Source: Paenibacillus sp. FSL W8-0186 (GTDB taxonomy: Bacteria > Bacillota > Bacilli > Paenibacillales > Paenibacillaceae). From it: a DNA stretch of 64,000 bases. The stretch covers positions 1,908,001-1,972,000 of the forward strand of contig NZ_CP150207.1 in assembly GCF_037969765.1 (NCBI RefSeq), written 5' to 3'. Under the pieces are notes generated by a model, which ran no database searches, was not told the origin of the DNA, and saw nothing but the letters and a program-made list of their open reading frames with translations. The translations under genes were made by a program, and so were the position numbers. Below are positions 53,066 to 61,212 of this stretch, in pieces; position 1 is the first letter of the stretch; each line of letters starts with the position of its first letter.

Positions 53066-53745
53066 GTTGTCATTGCCAGCTATCGGATGTCGGTTATTGC
53101 GTAGAGAAGGTCCCCATTTTCAACGGCTTGTCTGGGGAGGAACTTAGGGGAATTGCCGCTATCACGACGGCGAAATTTTATGATAAAGGCGAAATGATCT
53201 ATTCGGCTGGGGATCCGGGGGATAGGCTGTTCATCATCCACAGCGGGCAGGTCAAAATCGTTCGGCTTAGCCCCGCTGGAAGAGAACAGGTTATTCGCAT
53301 ATTGGAGCCCGGGCAATTTATGGGGGAGTTGTCTTTATTTCATTCTGTGCCCAGGTCGGATTATGCGGAAGCGGTTAAGGCTTCCACTCTGTGTATGATT
53401 CAAGGCGATAAACTGAAGGAACTGGTAACAGCTTATCCGTCCGTTGCTATTAAAATTATGGAAGAGCTGAGCAGGCGGCTGCAGCAGGCCGAGCAATTAA
53501 TTAAAGAAATTAATCTCCATTCTGTGGAGCAGCGTCTGGCTCAGGCTTTACTGGAAATGGCTGATGATAAGCATGAAGTGCTGCTAAAAATGACCAAGGG
53601 CGATCTCGCTTCGCAATTGGGCATGAGTCAGGAAACATTAAGCCGGAAGCTCTCATCCTTTCAGGAGGATCAGTTAATTCAGCTTAAGGGGCATCGGAAG
53701 ATTATCATAGCAGACCTGGAGCGGCTAGCCGCGCTAATGCGGTGA
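53062..53745 (+). CDS. FNR-type oxygen-responsive regulator
   Basis: 227 aa, ATG overlapping the ATPase stop. Cyclic-nucleotide-binding-like beta domain (about 15-125), dimer helix and a winged helix-turn-helix (about 170-220). Cysteines at 3, 5, 13 (MSCHCQ...YC) and 111 (STLCMIQ) parallel the N-terminal cluster plus Cys122 that hold the 4Fe-4S cluster in E. coli FNR, though the spacing differs. The recognition helix SQETLSRKLSSF keeps the E..SR residues that read TTGAT. Together with the upstream FNR box this indicates an anaerobic activator controlling its own metal-ATPase operon. Confidence 0.8.
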   Translation: MSCHCQLSDVGYCVEKVPIFNGLSGEELRGIAAITTAKFYDKGEMIYSAGDPGDRLFIIHSGQVKIVRLSPAGREQVIRILEPGQFMGELSLFHSVPRSDYAEAVKASTLCMIQGDKLKELVTAYPSVAIKIMEELSRRLQQAEQLIKEINLHSVEQRLAQALLEMADDKHEVLLKMTKGDLASQLGMSQETLSRKLSSFQEDQLIQLKGHRKIIIADLERLAALMR

Positions 53746-53790
53746 CAGCTTCTATATGGCTTGATTTAAATTTGCTGTTTTGTAAAACAT

Positions 53791-53829
53791 TTAACATAGG
53801 TCCAAAGTACCGTTAACACTCCCTTAACA
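53791..53829 (+). promoter_or_regulatory. PhoP box array upstream of the soluble chemoreceptor gene
   Basis: TTAACA repeats at 53791, 53813 and 53824 are all in phase on an 11-bp period, with a degenerate unit (CCAAAG) at 53802. TATGAT at 53839-53844 is a likely -10, placing the array at about -60 to -22, the usual PhoP activation zone. Confidence 0.72.
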
Positions 53830-53910
53830 AAATTCTTCTATGATGCAGTCAGAGAGAGACATAAGAGACATAAGCAAAAGAAGAGAAAGTATGGGTCAGG
53901 AGTGGTGTGA

Positions 53911-55104
53911 GTGGTTAATCAGGCCGTCGTTGAGCGGGATGTCTCGTTGTCTTCCCGTAGTGCTGTTAAAGTCTTTGCAAGGCAAGATAAAATAGGCAAG
54001 GAAGAAATGCCGTCTGAGGACTTGGGTGAACAGGGCAGTACGGTGAGGACGGAAGCTTACTGCCGGTTCGTTCCGACGACAGGCCCTGAAGAATCGTGCC
54101 TGAGTGTTCTCAAGCGATTCCAGGCCGATGCGAAACTCCCATGCATCATTGTGTGCGATTATGCGAACAGGCCGCTGGGACTACTTATGAGGGACACTTT
54201 CTATCGTCGATTGGCAGGGCGTTTTGCTGCTGATTTGTTCTACGAAAGGCCGGCTTTGATGTTTGCGGAGAAATCGCCCCTGATCACCGAGATTACCACT
54301 TCGCCCCGGGAACTGATCGATGCAGCATTGAATCGGGAGTCGGCAGTATTCTATGACAGCTTGATCTTAACGGAGCAAGGCGAATTCAAAGGTGTGATGA
54401 CCGTCCAGGATCTGATGCTGATGTCGAGGGAACTGCAGCGTGAAGCGGATCAAATCCGCGAGAAAATCGTCAGGGAAAGTCATGCGAAAGTGCTGGAAAT
54501 CGACCGATCTGTTAAAGAAGTGTCCGCCACCTCAGAGCGCAGTCTAAGGCAAACCGAGGAGATGAGCGGATTGGCAGCGGCTGGGCGAACCGAACTTGAG
54601 GCGGTGCAGGCTTCGTTCAACCGCGTTCTGAAGATGACAAAGTCCCAGGAAGAGCAAGTTGCGGCTTTACTGGGGCATGCTAGTAATATCTCGTCCATCG
54701 CGGCTTCAATTCGGGAGCTTGCGGATCAGAGCGGCCTGCTTGCGATGAATGCCTCGATTGAAGCCGCCCACGCCGGGGAGCATGGCAGAGGTTTTGCGGT
54801 CGTGGCGAGCGAAATCAGAAAGCTGGCGCTGCAAACGAAAATGTTCTCGGATGATATCGGATCCACCCTGGATATCGTCAGCGGGCTGGTCAAACAAACG
54901 GCGGACGCATCCTCTCTGACAACGATAGAAATGCAGCATAGTCACGACAGGGTGAACAGCGCAGACCATACTTTCCAAAGGCTCGTCGAATCAGTGCGGA
55001 CCGTAGAAGCCAGGGGAAGGGATATGTTCCAGACCGCCGGAAATGCAGCAAAGCAGACAGAGATCGTGCTGCAGGAGCTTGAGCAACTGTCATCAAAGAA
55101 ATGA
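53911..55104 (+). CDS. Soluble methyl-accepting chemotaxis-type protein with CBS-like sensor
   Basis: 397 aa, GTG start after AGGAG. No membrane helix. Residues about 50-170 resemble a degenerate CBS-domain pair ([38 protein letters not shown]) seen also in front of GGDEF domains. Residues about 180-395 are an MCP coiled-coil signalling domain with the hairpin tip [18 protein letters not shown] and [17 protein letters not shown] (about 272-306) that contacts CheA/CheW. A PhoP box array precedes it and pstB-phoU follows 185 bases downstream, so it may signal phosphate status to the chemotaxis or another kinase system (inference). Confidence 0.83.
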   Translation: MVNQAVVERDVSLSSRSAVKVFARQDKIGKEEMPSEDLGEQGSTVRTEAYCRFVPTTGPEESCLSVLKRFQADAKLPCIIVCDYANRPLGLLMRDTFYRRLAGRFAADLFYERPALMFAEKSPLITEITTSPRELIDAALNRESAVFYDSLILTEQGEFKGVMTVQDLMLMSRELQREADQIREKIVRESHAKVLEIDRSVKEVSATSERSLRQTEEMSGLAAAGRTELEAVQASFNRVLKMTKSQEEQVAALLGHASNISSIAASIRELADQSGLLAMNASIEAAHAGEHGRGFAVVASEIRKLALQTKMFSDDIGSTLDIVSGLVKQTADASSLTTIEMQHSHDRVNSADHTFQRLVESVRTVEARGRDMFQTAGNAAKQTEIVLQELEQLSSKK

Positions 55105-55150
55105 AGCTGGCGCAGATTAGGGGAACTAAATGTTAATGTCCGGAAAACAT

Positions 55151-55167
55151 TTTACACTGCGTTAACA
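55151..55167 (+). promoter_or_regulatory. PhoP box upstream of pstB
   Basis: TTTACA-N5-TTAACA, 11-bp period, nearly identical to the phoP box (core CTGCG versus CTACG). TATCTT at 55179-55184 is a possible -10. Confidence 0.7.
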
Positions 55168-55289
55168 TTCCTGCGCAATATCTTTTACATAGGGAAGGTA
55201 AAATGGTTTTATGTCTAAAGTTCGACACACACTAACACTGACCTACAGGTTATTGTCAGGATGCTGCTGAGATATGAAGGAGAAATGAC

Positions 55290-56045
55290 ATGGAACCGAT
55301 CATCCATATTGATAAATTGAATTTATATTACGACCAGTTTCAAGCGCTGAAAAATATGTCCCTTGATATTCCCGAGAAGGCGATCACCGCATTTATCGGT
55401 CCTTCAGGCTGCGGCAAATCCACATTGCTGCGAACTCTGAACCGGATGAACGACATGATCCCTGGCACACGGATTGAAGGCTCCGTGCGAATCGGAGGAA
55501 AGGATATATACAGCGACGGCGTGGAGGTAGAAACGCTACGCAAGCAGGTGGGGATGGTATTCCAACAGCCGAACCCTTTTCCGAAATCGATTTATGATAA
55601 TGTTGCATACGGGCCGAGGCTCCACGGCATCAAAGATAAAGCCACGCTGGATCAAATCGTGGAGCAGAGCCTGCGCCAGGCTGTATTGTGGGATGAGGTC
55701 AAGGATTTCCTGAGGCGTTCGGCGCTCAGCCTATCCGGCGGCCAGCAGCAGCGGCTTTGCATTGCCCGGGCGATTGCTGTCCAGCCTGACATCCTGCTCA
55801 TGGATGAAGCGACATCTGCTCTGGACCCGATATCGACGCTAAAGATCGAGGAACTGGCCCAGGAATTAAAAGATAGGTATACCATCGTGATGGTTACTCA
55901 TAACATGCATCAAGCGGCTCGTATTTCGGACCGCACTGTATTTTTCCTGAATGGTGAAATTGTAGAAGCAGACGATACTAACAAACTGTTCTCAACACCG
56001 CAGGATTCGCGTACCGAAGATTATATTTCAGGACGTTTTGGTTAA
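55290..56045 (+). CDS. pstB: Phosphate ABC transporter ATPase PstB
   Basis: 251 aa, ATG after GAAGGAGAA. Walker [11 protein letters not shown]-loop [15 protein letters not shown], signature LSGGQQQR, Walker [18 protein letters not shown] and H-loop [16 protein letters not shown] Q-loop is diagnostic of PstB. It energises phosphate uptake with PstS, PstC and PstA, whose genes are not adjacent; a pstS begins at 63724. PhoU follows after 19 bases. Confidence 0.93.
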   Translation: MEPIIHIDKLNLYYDQFQALKNMSLDIPEKAITAFIGPSGCGKSTLLRTLNRMNDMIPGTRIEGSVRIGGKDIYSDGVEVETLRKQVGMVFQQPNPFPKSIYDNVAYGPRLHGIKDKATLDQIVEQSLRQAVLWDEVKDFLRRSALSLSGGQQQRLCIARAIAVQPDILLMDEATSALDPISTLKIEELAQELKDRYTIVMVTHNMHQAARISDRTVFFLNGEIVEADDTNKLFSTPQDSRTEDYISGRFG

Positions 56046-56064
56046 CAGAAGGGAGCAGTGAGGT

Positions 56065-56724
56065 ATGATCCAAAGAAGAGAGTTCGATCAAAATTTGGAG
56101 GAACTGCGGCAGTTGCTGAGGGAAATGGGCGAGCACGTGGAGCATGCCCTCAAAGAATCCATTATATCGCTGCAGAACTTGGACGTTAGCAGAGCCAAAG
56201 GGGTTATTGCCCAGGATTTGAAGCTGAACGAAATGGAAGAAGAAGTAATGGACATCGGCTCCAGATTGATCGTTACGCAGCAGCCTGTTGCCAAGGATCT
56301 TCGCCGGATTATCGTCGCTTTTAAAATTTCCAGCGATTTGGAGCGCATGGGCGACCTTGCGGTCGACATCGCCAAGGTGACGCTTCGTTTGGAGGGACAG
56401 ACGCTGCTGAAGCCGCTTATTGACATTCCAAAAATGGCGGAGCTGGTCGAGGTCATGGTGGAGGAATCTCTCCAATCCTATTTGGATGAAAATACAGATC
56501 TGGCCTATAAGATGGCAAAGGATGACGATGAGGTCGACCATCTTTACAGTCAAACGATCAGCGAGCTGTATTCGATCGTCATTAATCACCCCGACTCCCT
56601 GCAGCAGGTGATGCTGCTTACGCTGGTGGGCAGATACATTGAACGTATCGCCGACCATGCGACGAATATCGGGGAAAGCGCCGTTTATCTTGTTACCGGA
56701 CATCGGCCGGATCTTAATCAATAG
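56065..56724 (+). CDS. phoU: Phosphate signalling protein PhoU
   Basis: 219 aa, ATG after AAGGGAGC. Two PhoU helical-bundle repeats with E-x3-D type metal-binding signatures (LRRIIVAFKISSDLERMGDLAVDIA and LVGRYIERIADHATNIGESAVYL). PhoU links PstSCAB transport to the PhoR kinase and represses the regulon when phosphate is plentiful. Encoded directly after pstB under the same PhoP box. Confidence 0.9.
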   Translation: MIQRREFDQNLEELRQLLREMGEHVEHALKESIISLQNLDVSRAKGVIAQDLKLNEMEEEVMDIGSRLIVTQQPVAKDLRRIIVAFKISSDLERMGDLAVDIAKVTLRLEGQTLLKPLIDIPKMAELVEVMVEESLQSYLDENTDLAYKMAKDDDEVDHLYSQTISELYSIVINHPDSLQQVMLLTLVGRYIERIADHATNIGESAVYLVTGHRPDLNQ

Positions 56725-56752
56725 TTAATTAAATATCGTTATTTAAAACAGT

Positions 56753-56780
56753 CAAAGCGCCGGAATGCTCCGGCGCTTTG
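56753..56780 (+). terminator. Stem-loop after phoU
   Basis: CAAAGCGCCGG / CCGGCGCTTTG, 11-bp stem; the T-tract is short (CTGTTTG). Confidence 0.65.
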
Positions 56781-56895
56781 CTGTTTGTGCGGGCTGCCTG
56801 TTTTGAATATCGTTAAATCGCGATTGTTTTTTATATATCGGCGGAGCATGTGTTAGAATAATAATCAGGAGTATGTTCAGGGAACGAGGTGCTGT

Positions 56896-59562
56896 ATGGA
56901 AAAATTAATTCTTATTGACGGAAACAGTATTATTTACCGGGCGTTCTTCGCCATGCCGCCGCTGAACAATTCAAGCGGCCTGCATACGAACGCTGTGTAC
57001 GGATTTACGAATATGCTGCTAAGACTCATTCAGGATGAGAAGCCGACTCATATTATGGTAGCGTTTGATGCGGGCAAAGTGACGTTCCGCCACGAAGGTT
57101 ACGAAGATTATAAAGGGGGACGGGAGAAGACGCCTCCGGAATTGAGCGAGCAGTTTCCGCTTACCCGCGAGTTGTTGGAGAGCTTTGGAATATGCTGGTT
57201 CGAGCTGCCTGGCTATGAGGCTGACGATATTATTGGAACGATCAGCAAGCAGGCTGAAGCTGCTGGCAAGGACGTGCTTGTCGTCACGGGAGACAAGGAC
57301 ATGCTGCAAGTAGTCAGCGATAAGGTTAAGGTGGCCTTGACGCGGAAGGGAATCAGCGAAGTGGAGCCTTATGGGCCGAAGGAGATCCAAGAGAGATATG
57401 GGCTTACCCCGGATCAGATCATTGATTTGAAGGGTCTGATGGGCGATGCTTCGGATAATATTCCCGGCGTTCCGGGAATCGGCGAGAAGACAGCATTAAA
57501 GCTGCTGCACCAGTTCGGCTCCGTGGAGGAAGTGCTTGCCCGGACGGACGAGCTGAAGGGCAAGATGAAGGAAAATCTCATTCAGCATGCTGAGGATGCA
57601 AGGCTGAGTAAAAGGCTTGCAACGATTCACCGCGAGGTGCCGGTTGACCGGTCTTTTGATGATATGGTTTTTCGGGGACTGCAGGAAGAGAAGGCAGGGC
57701 CGGTGCTTCGCAAACTAGAGTTCAAATCATTGCTTGAACGCTTGTCATTCGGTGAAGGGGCTGGAACGGCCGAAGCAGGGGAAGCGACCGCCAGAGCGCA
57801 GGATGAAGTTGAGGTAGTGATCGTGGATGAAACCTCGCTGCAAGAACTTGTGAACGAACTTCCGGGGATCGAGGTTATGTATGTGGAATCTCGCGGCGAT
57901 AATCCGCATCAGTCCGAGGTTATGGGGCTGATCTTCTCTTCGAAGGAGCGTCATTTCTTTGTGTCCTGCGAATTTTTGCTAAGCGCGGCGGCGAAGCCCG
58001 TCAAGGATTGGCTTGCGGACCCGCAAATACCAAAACGCGGTTATGATCTTCATCGGGCTGATTTGGCGTTGTACTGGCAAGGAATTACGTTTGCGGGAGC
58101 TGAATTTGATATCGAGCTGGCCGCGTACTTGCTGGATCCAACGGATAATAACCAGACGATCAGCGGGCTTGCAGCCAAATATCATTTGCCGCAATTGCCT
58201 TCGGATGATGAGGTATACGGCAAAGGGGCCAAATTTAAGGCGCCTGATCCGGAAACACTCAGCCGCCATCTGGCCCGCAAGGCGCTGGCGATGCTGCGTC
58301 TGATTCCGCTGCAGAAGGAAGAGCTTGAGAAAAATGAAATGAACCGGTTGTTTTATGAGCTGGAAATGCCGCTGTCCCGCATTTTGGCGGATATGGAGAA
58401 GCAGGGGATCTCGGTCAATCGCGACGCGCTGGCGGAGCTCGGCAAAGAGTTCGAGGCGCAGATCAGCAAACTGGAGAAGCGGATTTATGAAATTGCCGGT
58501 CTGGAATTCAATTTGAATTCGCCAAAGCAGCTCGGTGAGGTTCTGTTCGATAAACTGGAGCTGCCCGTGGTCAAGAAAACGAAGACGGGATATTCCACCG
58601 ATGCAGAGGTACTGGAAAAGCTGGCGCCGTACAACGAAATTGTCCAGTTCATTCTGGAATACCGCCAGCTGGCGAAGCTGCAATCGACTTATGTAGAAGG
58701 TTTGCTGAAGGAGATCCGCCAGGACACTGGCAAGGTTCATACGTTTTACCGACAGACGATTGCCGCAACGGGCAGACTTAGCAGCCAATATCCGAATTTG
58801 CAGAATATTCCAATCCGTTTGGAGGAAGGGCGCAAAATTCGCCAAGTGTTCGTGCCGTCCGAAGAGGGCTGGTCCATTCTTGCCGCGGACTATTCACAGA
58901 TTGAGCTGCGGGTGCTTGCGCATATTTCAGATGATAAGGGATTGCAGGAAGCCTTCCTGCATGATATGGATATTCATACGAAAACAGCTATGGATGTCTT
59001 CGGTGTATCCCAGGACCAGGTGGATGCCAATATGCGCCGTTCAGCCAAGGCTGTGAATTTCGGAATCGTCTATGGAATTAGCGATTATGGTTTATCACAG
59101 AACCTGCATATTACCCGAAAGGAAGCTGCGCAGTTCATTGAGCAGTATTTCGAGGCTTTTAAGGGCGTACGCCGGTATATGGATGAGATCGTTCAGGAGG
59201 CAAAGCGCAACGGTTACGTTACCACGCTGCTTGAGCGAAGACGATATCTTCCGGAAATCAACGCCTCCAACTTCAACCTGCGCTCCTTCGCCGAGCGAAC
59301 GGCGATGAATACGCCGATCCAAGGCACCGCTGCGGATATCATTAAGCTGGCGATGGTGATGATGGACGAGACGCTGCGCAAGCATGGGCTGAAAAGCCGG
59401 ATGCTGCTTCAGGTCCATGACGAGCTGGTATTTGAGGTGCCGCCGCAAGAGTTGGAGACGATGAGCAAGCTTGTGCCTGAGACGATGGAAAAGGCTCTGC
59501 AGCTGTCGGTTCCGTTGAAGGCGGAGGTAAGCAGCGGCTCCAACTGGTACGAAGCCAAATAG
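56896..59562 (+). CDS. polA: DNA polymerase I
   Basis: 888 aa, ATG after GAACGAGGTG. 5'-3' exonuclease domain (DGNSIIYRAFFAMPPL, GDKDMLQVV, GVPGIGEKTALKLL; about 1-290), a middle 3'-5' exonuclease-like domain that has lost the DxE and other carboxylates (VMYVESRGDN where DTETDS is expected), and an A-family polymerase domain with AADYSQIELRVLAHIS (motif A), NFGIVYGISDYG (motif B) and QVHDELVFEV (motif C). Nick translation and Okazaki maturation enzyme; no proofreading expected. Confidence 0.95.
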   Translation: MEKLILIDGNSIIYRAFFAMPPLNNSSGLHTNAVYGFTNMLLRLIQDEKPTHIMVAFDAGKVTFRHEGYEDYKGGREKTPPELSEQFPLTRELLESFGICWFELPGYEADDIIGTISKQAEAAGKDVLVVTGDKDMLQVVSDKVKVALTRKGISEVEPYGPKEIQERYGLTPDQIIDLKGLMGDASDNIPGVPGIGEKTALKLLHQFGSVEEVLARTDELKGKMKENLIQHAEDARLSKRLATIHREVPVDRSFDDMVFRGLQEEKAGPVLRKLEFKSLLERLSFGEGAGTAEAGEATARAQDEVEVVIVDETSLQELVNELPGIEVMYVESRGDNPHQSEVMGLIFSSKERHFFVSCEFLLSAAAKPVKDWLADPQIPKRGYDLHRADLALYWQGITFAGAEFDIELAAYLLDPTDNNQTISGLAAKYHLPQLPSDDEVYGKGAKFKAPDPETLSRHLARKALAMLRLIPLQKEELEKNEMNRLFYELEMPLSRILADMEKQGISVNRDALAELGKEFEAQISKLEKRIYEIAGLEFNLNSPKQLGEVLFDKLELPVVKKTKTGYSTDAEVLEKLAPYNEIVQFILEYRQLAKLQSTYVEGLLKEIRQDTGKVHTFYRQTIAATGRLSSQYPNLQNIPIRLEEGRKIRQVFVPSEEGWSILAADYSQIELRVLAHISDDKGLQEAFLHDMDIHTKTAMDVFGVSQDQVDANMRRSAKAVNFGIVYGISDYGLSQNLHITRKEAAQFIEQYFEAFKGVRRYMDEIVQEAKRNGYVTTLLERRRYLPEINASNFNLRSFAERTAMNTPIQGTAADIIKLAMVMMDETLRKHGLKSRMLLQVHDELVFEVPPQELETMSKLVPETMEKALQLSVPLKAEVSSGSNWYEAK

Positions 59563-59567
59563 TTTAG

Positions 59568-59742
59568 AGGTAGTTCAAAAAGTCACTTTTATTCACGAAG
59601 TAGGTTCTGAGAAGTGAATTCGGCGTCGAATCTTGTACTCACCCTCGAAGTCCGGTGCTCATGTAGTTTTCTCCTACACTCCGCTCCTCCTTCTTCGGGT
59701 TCGTGCAACCTTCTCGGTGCTAAAAAGCGACTTTTTGAACCT
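59568..59742. repeat. MITE-like repeat unit 1
   Basis: 175 bases with imperfect terminal inverted repeats: AGGTAGTTCAAAAAGTCACT at the left, AAAAGCGACTTTTTGAACCT at the right. The interior shares GTGAATTCGGCGTCGAATCT, ACTCACCCTCGAA, GGTGCTCATGTAG and CTCCGCTCCTCCT with unit 2. Confidence 0.75.
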
Positions 59743-59947
59743 TTATTGAAGAGGTAGTTCAAAAAGATCGCTTTTGAAGATATAAAATTGATTAGACGAC
59801 CGGGGATGACTACTTTATATCGCAAGAAAAACATCAGCTTAAGGCGGTCTATCTACTGTGAGGTTACATCGATTGAAGTTTTTCTTATCACGAAGTATTT
59901 CGGGTAGTGAATTCGGCGTCGAATCTTGCACTCACCCTCGAAAGCTT

Positions 59948-59979
59948 ATGCTTCCGAAGCATGTTTCTTGCAGAAACAT
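59948..59979. repeat. Two adjacent 3-base-loop hairpins in unit 2
   Basis: ATGCTT-CCG-AAGCAT (59948-59962) shares its last two bases with ATGTTTCT-TGC-AGAAACAT (59961-59979). Neither is present in unit 1. Confidence 0.68.
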
Positions 59980-60022
59980 TGCAGGTGCTCATGTAGGTTT
60001 CTCCAGGTTTTCCTTTCGAAGA

Positions 60023-60041
60023 ACGTTTTCTTTGAAAACGT
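60023..60041. repeat. 3-base-loop hairpin in unit 2
   Basis: ACGTTTTC-TTT-GAAAACGT, 8-bp perfect stem, absent from unit 1. Confidence 0.68.
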
Positions 60042-60061
60042 GGAACTCCGCTCCTCCTGAA

Positions 60062-60080
60062 AGTTTTGCAGGGCAAAACT
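60062..60080. repeat. 3-base-loop hairpin in unit 2
   Basis: AGTTTTGC-AGG-GCAAAACT, 8-bp perfect stem, same core as the hairpin at 19950. Confidence 0.68.
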
Positions 60081-60118
60081 CGCATCGGAAGCATAGGCAA
60101 AGGGTTTGTGCAACCGAA

Positions 60119-60135
60119 GCGTTTCGAAGAAACGC
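60119..60135. repeat. 3-base-loop hairpin in unit 2
   Basis: GCGTTTC-GAA-GAAACGC, 7-bp perfect stem with the same GAA loop as the one at 19950. Confidence 0.68.
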
Positions 60136-60260
60136 ACCCCGGGAGAGTATGCTTCGGTGCTGAAAAGCGACTTTTTGAACCTTTATTGAGGAGGAAGTTC
60201 AAGAAGGTCGTTAATCACGAAATGAAGCAGCGACAAATTTAAAGTTTGAGGTGAAAGAAC

Positions 60261-61124
60261 ATGCCGGAGCTACCGGAAGTGGAGACCGTTCGGCGGACAT
60301 TGTCGGCTCTAATCGTCGGGAAGACGATCAAGTCGGTGAAGGTGCTGCTGCCGCGAATTATTCAGCGTCCCGACGATATTAAGCGGTTTGAGACGGAGCT
60401 GGCGGGTCATACTATTGTAGATGTTGGCCGGCGCGGCAAGTTTTTGAGGATTATTATGGATCAGCTTGTCCTGGTCTCCCATCTGCGGATGGAAGGCCGG
60501 TATGGCGTGTACGATCAAAATGAGGAAGTAGAGAAGCACACCCATGTCATTTTCCGGTTTACCGATGGCACGGAGCTTAGATATAAGGATGTACGGCAAT
60601 TCGGCACGATGCACCTGTTCCTTCCAGGCGAGGAATTCAAGGAGAAACCGCTCATGAAGCTTGGGCTAGAGCCGCTGGAAGATACTTTTACAGCAGAAGT
60701 TCTACGGGAGCTACTGTTCAAGCGATCGACAAAGATCAAGGTTGCTCTGTTAAATCAGGAATATGTGGTGGGGATCGGCAATATTTATGTGGATGAAGCA
60801 CTGTTTCGGGCCGGGATTCATCCGGAGCGTGCGGCGAACACCTTGTCCGCCCAAGAATGGACAACGCTTCATGAAGCGATCGTCTTTACCTTAACCGATG
60901 CAGTACAAGCCGGAGGTTCCTCCATTAAATCGTATGTTAACGGCCAAGGCGAGATGGGGATGTTCCAGCACTCGCTGCAAATTTATGGGCGCAAAGGCGA
61001 ATCGTGCGTAAAATGCGGACACCCGATCGAGAAGAGCGTCGTTGGCGGCCGGGGGACGCATTATTGCCCGATATGCCAGGTTCGCGTTCTGGACAAGCAG
61101 TCCCTGAAGAGAATCGGATCGTAA
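60261..61124 (+). CDS. mutM: Formamidopyrimidine-DNA glycosylase
   Basis: 287 aa, ATG after GAGGTGAAAG. The N-terminal catalytic PELPEVETVRR (Pro2 nucleophile, Glu3), the H2TH helix IGNIYVDEALFRAGIHPER, the SSIKSYVNGQGEMG segment and a C-terminal zinc finger (CVKCGHPI, then CPICQ) are all intact. Removes oxidised purines such as 8-oxoG. Between polA and coaE, as in Bacillus. Confidence 0.95.
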   Translation: MPELPEVETVRRTLSALIVGKTIKSVKVLLPRIIQRPDDIKRFETELAGHTIVDVGRRGKFLRIIMDQLVLVSHLRMEGRYGVYDQNEEVEKHTHVIFRFTDGTELRYKDVRQFGTMHLFLPGEEFKEKPLMKLGLEPLEDTFTAEVLRELLFKRSTKIKVALLNQEYVVGIGNIYVDEALFRAGIHPERAANTLSAQEWTTLHEAIVFTLTDAVQAGGSSIKSYVNGQGEMGMFQHSLQIYGRKGESCVKCGHPIEKSVVGGRGTHYCPICQVRVLDKQSLKRIGS

Positions 61125-61212
61125 TTTCCTCCATGGTTGACCCAGGGCAGGAATTCGGTTCCGGAGCTGGAAGCCCGAAGCGCAAAGTTTATAAAGATAG
61201 CGAGGTGAATCC

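Larger units (their letters stand above)
59751..60182. repeat. MITE-like repeat unit 2, enlarged by inserted hairpins
   Basis: 432 bases, same termini as unit 1 (GAGGTAGTTCAAAAAG left, GACTTTTTGAACCT right) and same interior blocks, but enlarged by an insert of roughly 95 bases after the left end and by several short palindromes. Units 1 and 2 are separated by 8 bases; a degenerate third left end (GAGGAAGTTCAAGAAGGTCG) starts at 60191. Confidence 0.75.
59563..60260. other. 698-base non-coding gap with nested repeats between polA and mutM
   Basis: No protein gene is convincing; open frames here are short and follow the repeat. The gap is almost filled by two related MITE-like units and the start of a third, listed separately. 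Confidence 0.7.

Noticed and set aside
59858..60163. Open frame inside repeat unit 2
   Set aside because: It runs across inserted palindromes and shares no family motifs; the region is a repeat, not a gene.
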